Notes: generated by a model from the letters alone, not told the origin. Counted from the first letter of the stretch, positions 1 through 7,508 are shown. The stretch: 10,837 nt of DNA from Flemingiibacterium sp045635785 (GCA_045635785.1 JAZTWJ010000051.1:1-10837), one strand, 5' to 3'. Numbers and translations: made by a program.

Positions 1-1
1 G

Positions 2-211
2 TCCCTCTGCGAGGATCGCATGTCCGGACGGCTGACCATCACCGAGGGAAAATTCCATCAAGTCAAGCGCATGCTGGAAGCGGTTTGTAACAAGGTCGTT
101 TATCTGGAGCGTGTGGAATTCGGCGGCATTCCGTTAGATCCATCCCTTGCCCGCGGCAAGTGGCGTGAGCTGAACGAGAGCGAGATTGAAACGCTCCGTA
201 GCTATCTATAA
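2..211 (+). CDS. rsuA: 16S rRNA pseudouridine synthase, RsuA type (3' part only)
   Basis: This is the C-terminal 69 codons of a gene that begins before the window; the frame is open from base 2 and ends at TAA 209-211. The segment EGKFHQVKRMLEAVCNKVV is the characteristic C-terminal motif of the RsuA/RluB/RluE/RluF family. GKFHQVKRM matches RsuA (E. coli EGKYHQVKRM) better than the GRNREVRR form of RluB. Family members isomerise a specific uridine in rRNA to pseudouridine; RsuA acts on 16S U516. The catalytic aspartate and any N-terminal S4 domain lie outside the window. The ending SLARGKWRELNESEIETL is also typical, where the family has a LxxGxxRxLTxEE pattern. The family is clear; the exact paralogue (RsuA or a related synthase) is less certain because only the tail is visible. 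Confidence 0.85.
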   Translation, partial: SLCEDRMSGRLTITEGKFHQVKRMLEAVCNKVVYLERVEFGGIPLDPSLARGKWRELNESEIETLRSYL

Positions 212-406
212 ACATCAACCCAATTCGACACCGTGTTCCGGATGGTTCGTCTCTGCTTGTAGGGGAGGTGTCTTTCCTCCCGCAGGCATAGAGATAGCTA
301 TAGGGTAATTTCGACAGGCGAAACGCCTCCCCTATAGAATGACACCGACCAAATTCGCGATTACAGATGGGAACACAAAAGGTAATTGGGACTAAATATC
401 AACCCA
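209..406. repeat. Imperfect 14-bp direct repeats flanking the intergenic element
   Basis: The 14-mer TAAACATCAACCCA at 209-222, which overlaps the rsuA stop codon, recurs as TAAATATCAACCCA at 393-406 just before the tex ribosome binding site, with 13 of 14 bases identical. The copies lie 184 bases apart and bracket the inverted-repeat segment at 258-337. They could be an old target-site duplication or the ends of a local duplication. The inverted repeats do not directly abut the direct repeats, so a clean transposition product is not shown. Confidence 0.5.
258..337. repeat. Intergenic inverted-repeat element with hairpin-forming arms
   Basis: The left arm TAGGGGAGGTGTCTTTCC (260-277) matches the reverse complement of the right arm (317-334) at 14 of 18 positions, including nine consecutive bases. 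Each arm can also fold alone: GGGAGG 263-268 with CCTCCC 276-281 around a 7-base loop, and AGGCG 316-320 with CGCCT 324-328 around AAA. An 8-base palindrome ATAGCTAT lies between the arms (294-301). No open frame is present. The arrangement resembles the short dispersed GTAGGGG...-type intergenic repeats of Clostridia (REP/MITE-like); that it is dispersed is inferred from recollection, not shown here. The left hairpin has no T-run, so it is a poor rho-independent terminator for rsuA. Confidence 0.6.
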
Positions 407-425
407 TAAACATATAGGAGTACAC

Positions 426-2591
426 ATGGATATTATCAAAGCACTTGCCCTTGATCTCTCCCTCTCCGAGGATCAGGTTAAACGCACTGTCGCACTGATT
501 GACGACGGCAACACCATTCCATTCATCGCACGTTATCGCAAGGAAATCACAGGTTCCCTTGACGATATCAAGCTTCGCGAGCTTGCCGATCGCCTCACCT
601 ATCTGCGTTCTCTTGCCGCGCGCAAGGAGGAGGTTCGTAGTCTCATTGACGAGCAGGGCAAGCTGACACCGGAAATTATCAAGGCGCTGGAAGCGGCGAA
701 AATTCTCACCGAAGTGGAGGATATCTACGCGCCCTATCGCCCCAAACGCCGCACCCGCGCATCCATCGCACGGGAGCGAGGTTTGGAAGGTCTTGCCGCC
801 GCGCTCATGGAGCAGAAGGAAAGCTACTCTCCCTCACTTGGTGATATGGCTGCCTCTCTCATCGACGAGGAAAAGGGTGTCCTGAACGCCGAGGATGCGC
901 TGAACGGAGCCCTCGACATCATCGCCGAGGATATCTCCGACAACGCGGATTACCGCAAGCGCATCAGGCAGATCACCCTCAACATCGCCGAGTTGACCAG
1001 CACGGCAGCAAAGGATGAGGATTCCGTCTATGCACAGTATTACGAATATCAAGAACCGCTGCGCAAGCTGCCCGGTCATCGCATCCTCGCCATCAATCGC
1101 GGCGAAAAGGAGGGTTTTCTCAAGGTCTCCGTCAAGCTTCCCCGTGAATCGGTTCTCGACGAGCTTTATGCAAGAATTCTCGCAAAGGGGAATTCCCCTG
1201 CAAAAGCTTACATCGCCCGTGCCATCGACGACAGCTATGATCGCCTGATTGCGCCTTCCATCGAGCGCGAGCTTCGCTCCACGTTGTTTGATAACGCCTG
1301 TGAGGCTGCCATGAAGGTTTTTGAGGTAAACCTCAAGAATCTGCTCATGCAGCCGCCGCTCAAAGGCAAAACCGTGCTCGGATATGATCCGGGTTATGCA
1401 CACGGCTGCAAACTGGCGGTCATCGACAAAATCGGAAAGGTGCTGGATACTGCCGTCATCTATCCGATGAAGCCCCAATCCCGCACCGAGGAGGCAAAAC
1501 GCATCATCAAGCGGCTGATTGAGCGGCATAATGTGAATGTGATTGCCATCGGCAACGGCACCGCCTCCAAGGAGAGCGAAATTTTCATCGCCGGTATGCT
1601 CAAAGACATGGACGCGGATGTGAAATATGCGGTCATCAGCGAAGCGGGTGCATCCGTTTATTCCGCCCCCAAGCTGGCGGCGGATGAATTCCCCGATTAC
1701 GACGTCATGCAGCGTTCGGCGATTTCCATCGCAAGGCGCCTGCAGGATCCGCTGGCAGAGCTGGTCAAAATTGATCCGGCCGCCATCGGCGTGGGACAGT
1801 ATCAGCACGACATGAAGCCCAACCGCCTCAGCGAAGCGCTTGGCGGTGTGGTGGAGGATTGCGTCAATGCGGTTGGCGTGGACATCAACTCCGCATCTCA
1901 TTCCCTGCTCTCTTATGTGGCGGGCATCAATTCCACCGCTGCGAAAAACATTGTCAAATATCGCGAGGAAAACGGCGAATTCAAGTCCCGTGCGCAGATC
2001 AAAAAGGTGCCGCGCATCGGTGACAAAGCATTTGAGCAATGCGCAGGCTTTCTGCGCGTATCCGGTTCAAGTGAAATCCTCGATTGTACAGGCGTGCATC
2101 CCGAAAGCTATACCGCCGCAAAAACGCTGCTTGATCGCTTCGGTTTCACCGCAGAAGATGTGAAAAACAGCCGCCTTGCAGGGCTTCGCAAGGAAGCAGA
2201 AAAGGTGGGAATCAAGCATATCTGCAACGAACTTGCCATCGGCGAGCCCACCCTGATTGACATCATCACCGAGCTTGAAAAGCCCGGCCGCGATGTCCGC
2301 GACAGCTTACCGCAGACCGTTCTGCGCGACGATATTTTAGACATCGAGGACTTGAAGCCCGAAATGATCGTCACGGGAACCGTGCGCAATGTCATCGACT
2401 TCGGCGCATTTGTGGACATTGGCGTTCATCATGACGGTCTGGTACACATTTCCGAAATCTGTGATCGCTATATTAAGCATCCCGGCGAGGTGCTTGCTGT
2501 GGGTGATGTGGTGCAGGTAAAAATCAAATCAGTGGATCTCAAAAAGCATCGCATCGCACTGACCATGAGAGGCATTCCCAATGGCAAATAA
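426..2591 (+). CDS. tex: Tex family RNA-binding transcription accessory protein
   Basis: The 721-residue product is full length for Tex (about 720-780 residues). Tex is a cytoplasmic nucleic-acid-binding protein related to eukaryotic Spt6 and is linked to transcription and RNA metabolism. Visible domains in order: the helical Tex N-terminal region (about 1-200, with IPFIARYRKE at 31-40 and EVEDIYAPYRPKRRTRA around 96-112); a YqgF/RNase H-like domain (about 315-440, VLGYDPGYAHGCKLAVID and IAIGNGTASKE); helix-hairpin-helix repeats (about 475-545, SLLSYVAGIN and KSRAQIKKVPRIG); and a C-terminal S1 RNA-binding domain (about 645-716, GTVRNVIDFGAFVDIGVHHDG). The ATG at 426 follows TAGGAG at 415-420 with a 5-base gap, and the protein begins as other Tex proteins do. 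I see no convincing promoter directly upstream. The last 11 bases overlap the next gene, so the two are probably co-transcribed and translationally coupled. Confidence 0.97.
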   Translation: MDIIKALALDLSLSEDQVKRTVALIDDGNTIPFIARYRKEITGSLDDIKLRELADRLTYLRSLAARKEEVRSLIDEQGKLTPEIIKALEAAKILTEVEDIYAPYRPKRRTRASIARERGLEGLAAALMEQKESYSPSLGDMAASLIDEEKGVLNAEDALNGALDIIAEDISDNADYRKRIRQITLNIAELTSTAAKDEDSVYAQYYEYQEPLRKLPGHRILAINRGEKEGFLKVSVKLPRESVLDELYARILAKGNSPAKAYIARAIDDSYDRLIAPSIERELRSTLFDNACEAAMKVFEVNLKNLLMQPPLKGKTVLGYDPGYAHGCKLAVIDKIGKVLDTAVIYPMKPQSRTEEAKRIIKRLIERHNVNVIAIGNGTASKESEIFIAGMLKDMDADVKYAVISEAGASVYSAPKLAADEFPDYDVMQRSAISIARRLQDPLAELVKIDPAAIGVGQYQHDMKPNRLSEALGGVVEDCVNAVGVDINSASHSLLSYVAGINSTAAKNIVKYREENGEFKSRAQIKKVPRIGDKAFEQCAGFLRVSGSSEILDCTGVHPESYTAAKTLLDRFGFTAEDVKNSRLAGLRKEAEKVGIKHICNELAIGEPTLIDIITELEKPGRDVRDSLPQTVLRDDILDIEDLKPEMIVTGTVRNVIDFGAFVDIGVHHDGLVHISEICDRYIKHPGEVLAVGDVVQVKIKSVDLKKHRIALTMRGIPNGK

Positions 2592-3522
2592 AAAATTCAA
2601 CATCGCCTCCAAACACAGTGGGGCGCAATTTCGGGCAATTTTCGCCGCCGTTCTGATAGTGCTTTCCGCCGTAGCATACATGATATTCGGCGAAGGTCTT
2701 GCAAATCTTCTCAATTTCGTCGATTACCCAAAACTGATTCGTTTTTTCTCCGCTTCCGAGGCGACGGGACAGCTTGAAGTCCATGTCATTGACGTGGGGC
2801 AGGGAGACAGCATCCTCGTTCGCGCACCTGAGGGCGATATGCTGATTGATGCGGGAACAAACGCTGCAGAGCCTATGGTGATGGCATATCTGGATGCCTG
2901 CGGCGTGGATGATTTGGAATATCTCGTCTGCACGCATCCGCACGATGATCACATCGGTGGTGCAGATGCTGTGCTCGAAGCGTTTGATGTCAAGACCGTG
3001 CTCATGCCCGACGTGAGTGTGAACACCTATACCTTCGAACAGCTGATGGATGCCATCACAAGCAGCGGTGTATCGGTAACGATGCCGCAGGCAGGGGATG
3101 TTTTCAAACTTGGCGATGCGGAATTCCGCGTGCTTGCGCCTCTGCAGACATATGAGGACGTCAACGATTCAAGCTTGGTGCTGCGTCTGACTTTCGGCTC
3201 CATGGCATTTTTGTTCACGGGCGATGCGGAGACAAGCTCGGAGCTTGCCATGCTGGAGCGCTGGCACCGAATATCGCTGGACAGCGACTTTCTCAAGGTT
3301 GGGCACCACGGCTCCTCCAGCTCCACTTGCGAAGATTTCCTCTCCGCCGTTTCACCGCGGATAGCGGCAATTTCCTGCGGGGCAGACAATGATTACGGTC
3401 ATCCCCATCGCGAGGTAATCAAGCTTTTTGAAGAATTCGGCTTGTCCGAGGTTCTGCGCACCGATAAAAACGGCACCATCGTCATTCTATCCGACGGTAA
3501 AACGCTCTCCGTCGCATCATAA
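2581..3522 (+). CDS. Membrane-anchored ComEC/Rec2-type metallo-beta-lactamase-fold hydrolase
   Basis: The product has 313 residues. A short basic N-terminus is followed by one hydrophobic segment (about 17-36, FRAIFAAVLIVLSAVAYMIF), which predicts a membrane anchor or uncleaved signal with the rest outside the cell. The catalytic domain (about 64-310) starts with LEVHVIDVGQGDSILV, the hallmark of the ComEC C-terminal hydrolase family (COG2333-like). It carries the metal-binding motif HPHDDH (H119, H121, D123, H124), TGD at 213-215, GHHGS at 241-245 and GHPH at 273-276. Competence-protein relatives are thought to act on phosphodiester bonds, perhaps degrading one DNA strand. This protein lacks the ComEC membrane channel, so a role in DNA uptake is not implied and its substrate is unknown. 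ATG 2581 lies inside the tex end (ATGGCAAATAA) behind GAGAGG at 2567-2572, which supports coupled translation. GTG or TTG starts elsewhere are not needed. Confidence 0.88.
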   Translation: MANKKFNIASKHSGAQFRAIFAAVLIVLSAVAYMIFGEGLANLLNFVDYPKLIRFFSASEATGQLEVHVIDVGQGDSILVRAPEGDMLIDAGTNAAEPMVMAYLDACGVDDLEYLVCTHPHDDHIGGADAVLEAFDVKTVLMPDVSVNTYTFEQLMDAITSSGVSVTMPQAGDVFKLGDAEFRVLAPLQTYEDVNDSSLVLRLTFGSMAFLFTGDAETSSELAMLERWHRISLDSDFLKVGHHGSSSSTCEDFLSAVSPRIAAISCGADNDYGHPHREVIKLFEEFGLSEVLRTDKNGTIVILSDGKTLSVAS

Positions 3523-3529
3523 TTTATTG

Positions 3530-3566
3530 AAAGGAGCTTTCGCGCCGCGAAAGTCAGTGAAACAAC
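3530..3566 (+). promoter_or_regulatory. Shine-Dalgarno and hairpin in the bcp leader
   Basis: The only good Shine-Dalgarno sequence before bcp is AAAGGAG (3530-3536), 30 bases from the ATG at 3567, which is too far for normal initiation. Between them CTTTCGCG (3537-3544) and CGCGAAAG (3546-3553) form a perfect inverted repeat. If folded, the hairpin removes about 17 bases and leaves about 13 between Shine-Dalgarno and start. No T-run follows, so it is not a rho-independent terminator. A stop codon (TGA 3558-3560) just upstream in frame excludes an earlier start. Confidence 0.55.
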
Positions 3567-4025
3567 ATGCTCGAGATCGGAACCAAAGCCCCCGACTTTA
3601 CCCTGCTTGATAAGGATGGAAATTCCGTCAGCTTATCGGATTTTCTCGGAAAAAAGGTGGTTGTATACTTCTACCCCAAGGACAACACGTCCGGCTGTAC
3701 CAAGCAGGCGTGCGCTTTCTCCGCCGCATATGGAGCGTTTCGCGCGATGGATGTTCCTGTCATCGGCATCAGCCGCGACTCCGTCGCCTCCCATCAAAAA
3801 TTTGCGGATAAATACAATCTGCCTTTTCTGCTGCTCTCCGATCCAGAGCGCATCGCCATCGAAGCCTATGGGGTTTGGCAAGAAAAGAAACAATGCGGCA
3901 AGGTAAGCATGGGTGTGGTGCGCACCACCTTTATTATCGACGAAAACGGCTTCATCGAAAAGATTATGCCAAAGGTCAAGCCCGACACCAACGCCGCAGA
4001 AATTCTTGAATATCTCCACGCATAA
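3567..4025 (+). CDS. bcp: Thiol peroxidase, Bcp/PrxQ-type peroxiredoxin
   Basis: The 152-residue product is a full-length, single-domain AhpC/TSA-family peroxiredoxin. It begins MLEIGTKAPDFTLLDKDG, as Bcp proteins do. The active-site stretch VVYFYPKDNTSGCTKQAC places the peroxidatic cysteine at C44, with T41 as the usual preceding threonine, and a second cysteine at C49. That spacing matches the resolving cysteine of E. coli Bcp (atypical two-cysteine mechanism). The conserved arginine of the VRTTFIID strand is R119. The enzyme reduces hydrogen peroxide and organic hydroperoxides in the cytoplasm using thioredoxin or a similar donor, which fits oxidative defence in an anaerobe. An extra cysteine, C110, is present with no assigned role. 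The gene lies 44 bases after the hydrolase gene and ends just before a terminator, so it is probably the last gene of the tex transcript. Its translation start is unusual (see the leader hairpin). Confidence 0.95.
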   Translation: MLEIGTKAPDFTLLDKDGNSVSLSDFLGKKVVVYFYPKDNTSGCTKQACAFSAAYGAFRAMDVPVIGISRDSVASHQKFADKYNLPFLLLSDPERIAIEAYGVWQEKKQCGKVSMGVVRTTFIIDENGFIEKIMPKVKPDTNAAEILEYLHA

Positions 4026-4030
4026 AAATC

Positions 4031-4064
4031 CGGCGGTCTGCTGCAAACAGACTGCCGTTTTTTT
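4031..4064 (+). terminator. Rho-independent terminator after bcp
   Basis: CGGCGGTCTG (4031-4040) pairs with CAGACTGCCG (4048-4057) in a 10-bp stem with one G-U pair and a 7-base loop. Seven T residues follow immediately (4058-4064). It begins 5 bases after the bcp stop codon and separates the tex-bcp unit from metF-metH. Confidence 0.92.
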
Positions 4065-4107
4065 GTCCGATACACTCGATTTTTACGGGATTATTTATCA
4101 AAAACCA

Positions 4108-4136
4108 TTGCCACATCATAAAATCCGTGATATAAT
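4108..4136 (+). promoter_or_regulatory. Sigma-A-type promoter for metF-metH
   Basis: TTGCCA (4108-4113) and a perfect TATAAT (4131-4136) are separated by 17 bases, close to the housekeeping consensus. Transcription should start near 4143, leaving a leader of about 28 bases before the metF ATG with GGAGG at 4159-4163. That leader is far too short for an S-box (SAM), T-box or cobalamin riboswitch, so control must be at initiation or absent. Confidence 0.85.
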
Positions 4137-4170
4137 ATAAGTAATTATCCATACATACGGAGGAAATCCC

Positions 4171-5055
4171 ATGAAATTACAAGCGCTTTTTGAAAGTCCC
4201 GATCATCACCTCTCCTTTGAGGTTTTTCCGCCGAAAACCGACTCCGCCTTTGATTCCGTCAAGCACGCCACCGAGGAGATCGCCAAGCTGCGTCCCTCCT
4301 TTATGAGCGTCACCTACGGTGCGGGCGGCGGCACCTCCCGCTACACATTGGAAATCGCAAAAAACATCAAGGATTGCTACAATGTCCCCACTCTTGCCCA
4401 TCTCACCTGCGTTTCCTCCACAAAGGAGACCGTTCGCGAAAAAATCGCCGAGATGCAGGCGGCAGGCATTGAAAATATCATGGCATTGCGCGGCGATCTC
4501 ACGCCGGAGCTTGAAAACACCGATCGCAGTGGCTGGGCATACCGTCACGCAGTGGATCTGATTGCCGACATCCGCGATTCGGGTGCAGATTTTTGCATCG
4601 GCGGCGCGTGCTATCCCGAAATTCATCCGGAAAGCGAAAATCAAAAGGAGGACATCCGCTATCTGAAGGAAAAGGTGGATGCGGGCTGTTCCTTCCTCAC
4701 CACGCAGATGTTCTTCGACAACAATCTGCTGTACAATTTCCTTTACAAAATCCGTGAGGCTGGCATCACCGTGCCGATCATTCCCGGTATTATGCCCATT
4801 ACCAACGGGAAGCAGGTGGAACGTGCCATCAAGCTGTCCGGCTCTTTCATGCCCCAGCGATTCAAGAGCCTGGTGGACAAATTCGGACAGAGCCCCGATG
4901 CGATGAAGCAAGCCGGCATCATCTATGCCACCGATCAGATCATCGACCTGTTCGCCAACGGCGTGACCAACGTCCATGTTTACAGCATGAATAAGCCCGA
5001 TGTGGCAGAAAAAATTCAGGCAAATCTGTCCGATATCATAGGAAAATTGGCGTAA
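4171..5055 (+). CDS. metF: 5,10-methylenetetrahydrofolate reductase
   Basis: The 294-residue product is full length for bacterial MetF, a flavin-dependent TIM-barrel enzyme. It reduces 5,10-methylenetetrahydrofolate to 5-methyltetrahydrofolate in the cytoplasm. Recognisable elements: SFEVFPPKTD at 15-24 with the catalytic glutamate E17 (E. coli Glu28); SVTYGAGGGTSRYT (46-59); IMALRGDLTPE with D109 (E. coli Asp120, flavin contact); CIGGACYPEIHPES (142-155); QMFFDN (179-184); and PIIPGIMPIT (202-211). ATG 4171 follows GGAGG with a 7-base gap. The next gene, metH, starts 27 bases after the stop, and its product uses the methyl-folate made here; this supports a methionine-synthesis or one-carbon role. 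In acetogenic Clostridia, MetF also serves the Wood-Ljungdahl pathway. No acetogenesis genes or MetV-type zinc protein gene are adjacent, so the methionine role is favoured. Confidence 0.97.
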   Translation: MKLQALFESPDHHLSFEVFPPKTDSAFDSVKHATEEIAKLRPSFMSVTYGAGGGTSRYTLEIAKNIKDCYNVPTLAHLTCVSSTKETVREKIAEMQAAGIENIMALRGDLTPELENTDRSGWAYRHAVDLIADIRDSGADFCIGGACYPEIHPESENQKEDIRYLKEKVDAGCSFLTTQMFFDNNLLYNFLYKIREAGITVPIIPGIMPITNGKQVERAIKLSGSFMPQRFKSLVDKFGQSPDAMKQAGIIYATDQIIDLFANGVTNVHVYSMNKPDVAEKIQANLSDIIGKLA

Positions 5056-5082
5056 GGCGCATCATTGAACAAGGAAACAAGT

Positions 5083-7491
5083 ATGAACATTATAGAATAC
5101 ATTAAAAGTAACCTGCTCTTTCTCGACGGCGGCATGGGAACATTGCTGCAGGCAAGAGGGCTTACTGCAGGCGAGCTTCCCGAACGGTGGAATCTTTCCC
5201 ACCCAGATATTATCACCGACATTCACCGCGCGTATTTCGATGCCGGCTCGAACGTGGTCAGCACTAATACCTTCGGCGCAAATTCACTCAAGTTTTCGCC
5301 AGATGAACTGGATGAAATCATAAAAACCGCTATTCTCAATGCCAGAAAGGCATCGGAGACCTCCGTACGGCAAGGCGAAAAATTCATCGCGCTGGACATT
5401 GGTCCCACGGGACGCATGCTGGCGCCGCTCGGCGATCTTGACTTTGAGGAAGCGGTGAACATCTTTGCGCAAACAATAAAATGCGGCGTGAAATACGGCT
5501 GTGATCTCATCTTCATCGAAACCATGAACGACAGCTATGAAACGAAGGCTGCCCTTCTCGCCGCCAAAGAAAATTCCGATCTTCCCGTATTTGTCTCCAA
5601 TGCCTACGGCTCGGACGGCAAGCTGATGACAGGCGCTTCGCCTGCCGCCATGGTTGCTCTGCTCGAAGGCATGGGGGCCGATGCCATCGGCTGCAATTGC
5701 TCCCTCGGTCCGAAAGCGCTCGCACCGATTATCGACGAATATCTCGCCTGTGCCTCCGTGCCCGTACTGCTCAAGCCCAACGCCGGACTGCCGCAGATGC
5801 GTGATGGATGCACGGTTTACGATGTGCTGCCCGAACAGTTTTCGGAGGAAATCGCGTCGCTGATAGCGCGCGGCGTCCGCATCGCGGGCGGTTGCTGCGG
5901 CACCACACCCGATTATATCCGTGCGCTGACGGATAAAGCCTTTGCTATCACGCCCGTACCGCTCACAAACAAGCATCGGACCGTGGTTTCCTCTGCACAT
6001 GCCGTGACTTTTGGAGAGATGCCTTTGCTCATCGGTGAGCGCATCAATCCCACGGGAAAGAAGCGCTTCAAGGAAGCGCTGAAAGCAAATGACATCAACT
6101 ACATTTTGAGCGAGGGCATCGCGGAGCAGGAAAAGGGCGTCCACATTCTCGATGTAAACGTGGGGCTTCCCGAACTCGACGAGGTGCAAATGCTCCGCAC
6201 CGCCGTATGTGAATTGCAGGCGATCATTGATCTGCCGCTGCAGATCGACACATCCGATCCCGTTGCCATGGAAGCCGCTCTCCGTCGTTACAACGGCAAA
6301 GCGATGATCAATTCCGTCAACGGCAAGCAGGAGTCGATGGATGCGATTTTTCCGTTGGCAAAGAAATACGGCGGCGTTATTGTTGCGCTGACTTTGGATG
6401 AAACGGGCATTCCGTCATCGGCGGAGGGGCGCATTTCCATCGCGAGGCGAATTCTTGCCGAAGCTGAAAAATGCGGCATTGCAAAAGAGGATCTTATCTT
6501 CGATCCGCTGGCACTCACCGTCAGCGCGGATAATCAGGCGGCAAAGGAAACGCTTCGCGCGGTTCACATCATCAAGAATGAGCTTGGCTGTCACACCTCT
6601 TTGGGCGTTTCCAACGTCTCCTTCGGACTGCCAAACCGTGATATTCTGAACAGCACCTTCTTCACGATGGCATTGCAGAACGGTCTTTCCGCCGCCATCA
6701 TGAATCCCCATTCCGCGGATATGATGAAGGCATACCGCGCATATCTCGCACTTGCGGGCATGGATGACAACTGTGCCGCATACATCGACTTCACCGAAAC
6801 GCTTCCTCAAAGCGTGCCGCAGACTCCGACAGCCGCGCCTTCGGCTGCATCTACGCCCGAGGAAGGCTCACCGCTCATGCGTGCAGTTATCAAAGGACTG
6901 CGCGAACAGGCGGCTGCTCTCACGCGCGAGCGTCTCGCCGTCACCGACGGATTGACCGTCGTGCGCGAGGAAATCATTCCCGCCCTGAATACGGTGGGCG
7001 GGGGCTTTGAAAAAAAGACCGTCTATCTGCCCCAGCTTCTCATGGCGGCGGAGGCGGCAAAAGCCGCCTTTGAGGTCATCAAGGAAAACATGCCAAAGCA
7101 AGCCGCCGCTGATAAATGCGCCTTTGTCATTGCCACGGTCAAGGGTGACATTCACGACATCGGTAAGAATATCGTCAAGCTGCTGCTTGAAAACTACGGC
7201 TTTGATGTCACGGATTTAGGCAGAGATGTGGCTCCCGAAACGGTTGTGGATACCGTCCTTCGCCTACGCGCCCCCCTCGTCGGATTGTCCGCGCTCATGA
7301 CAACCACCGTCCCTGCCATGGAGGAAACGATTCAACATCTCCGCAAGGCGGCACCCTTCTGCAAAATTGTGGTAGGCGGCGCAGTATTGACCAAAGATTA
7401 TGCCGACAAAATCGGCGCGGATGCCTATGCCGCCGATGCCATGGAAACCATCCGTTTCGCCGAAGAAATCAATGCAACCCTGAAAAAATAA
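5083..7491 (+). CDS. metH: Cobalamin-dependent methionine synthase, short form without activation domain
   Basis: The product has 802 residues from ATG 5083, which is preceded by AAGGA (5071-5075) at 7 bases. An in-frame TTG at 5065, with AAGG at 5054-5057, would add six residues. Homologues begin near the LFLDGGMGTLLQ motif, so the ATG is preferred. Domains in order: homocysteine-binding zinc barrel (about 1-290) with ligands C206 in GCNCSLGP and C271/C272 in GGCCGTTP; folate-binding pterin barrel (about 310-570, LLIGERINPTGKKRF and NVGLPE); a Pro/Ala/Thr-rich linker (about 574-594); the cobalamin cap helices (about 596-670); and the B12-binding Rossmann domain (about 680-802) with GDIHDIGKN, whose H691 is the lower cobalt ligand. 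It transfers methyl from 5-methyltetrahydrofolate to homocysteine. The roughly 340-residue C-terminal AdoMet/reactivation domain of E. coli MetH (1227 residues) is missing, as in Thermotoga and many Firmicutes, so a separate reactivation protein is expected elsewhere. A terminator follows the stop. Confidence 0.96.
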   Translation: MNIIEYIKSNLLFLDGGMGTLLQARGLTAGELPERWNLSHPDIITDIHRAYFDAGSNVVSTNTFGANSLKFSPDELDEIIKTAILNARKASETSVRQGEKFIALDIGPTGRMLAPLGDLDFEEAVNIFAQTIKCGVKYGCDLIFIETMNDSYETKAALLAAKENSDLPVFVSNAYGSDGKLMTGASPAAMVALLEGMGADAIGCNCSLGPKALAPIIDEYLACASVPVLLKPNAGLPQMRDGCTVYDVLPEQFSEEIASLIARGVRIAGGCCGTTPDYIRALTDKAFAITPVPLTNKHRTVVSSAHAVTFGEMPLLIGERINPTGKKRFKEALKANDINYILSEGIAEQEKGVHILDVNVGLPELDEVQMLRTAVCELQAIIDLPLQIDTSDPVAMEAALRRYNGKAMINSVNGKQESMDAIFPLAKKYGGVIVALTLDETGIPSSAEGRISIARRILAEAEKCGIAKEDLIFDPLALTVSADNQAAKETLRAVHIIKNELGCHTSLGVSNVSFGLPNRDILNSTFFTMALQNGLSAAIMNPHSADMMKAYRAYLALAGMDDNCAAYIDFTETLPQSVPQTPTAAPSAASTPEEGSPLMRAVIKGLREQAAALTRERLAVTDGLTVVREEIIPALNTVGGGFEKKTVYLPQLLMAAEAAKAAFEVIKENMPKQAAADKCAFVIATVKGDIHDIGKNIVKLLLENYGFDVTDLGRDVAPETVVDTVLRLRAPLVGLSALMTTTVPAMEETIQHLRKAAPFCKIVVGGAVLTKDYADKIGADAYAADAMETIRFAEEINATLKK

Positions 7492-7508
7492 CAGCATACC
7501 GACAGAAA

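Noticed and set aside
140..146. The DELSDED motif in the beta subunit (fragment residues 140-146) as a functional defect
   Set aside because: Glu to Asp at this position is conservative and such variants of DELSEED occur naturally; it is not evidence of altered function.
386..414. TTGGGA with AT-rich sequence downstream as a tex promoter
   Set aside because: No acceptable -10 hexamer occurs at 16-18 bases, and it would overlap the ribosome binding site region.
834..2039. 401-codon open frame on the minus strand inside tex
   Set aside because: It is antisense to a clear full-length Tex, has no recognisable domain or good ribosome binding site, and its composition (many H, R, D, G) is typical of the complement of a well-expressed gene with few antisense stops.
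3536..3554. Inverted repeat before bcp as a terminator
   Set aside because: There is no T-run after the stem and the loop is minimal; the real terminator with a T-run is after bcp.
4177..4977. 266-codon minus-strand frame inside metF
   Set aside because: It lies almost wholly antisense to metF with no domain signature, and is explained by codon bias of the true gene.
5065..5082. TTG at 5065 as the metH start
   Set aside because: It is possible because AAGG lies 7 bases upstream, but ATG 5083 has AAGGA at good spacing and matches the usual N-terminus of the family.
5284..6189. 301-codon minus-strand frame inside metH
   Set aside because: It is a shadow of the homocysteine- and folate-binding domains on the other strand; it shows no family motif.
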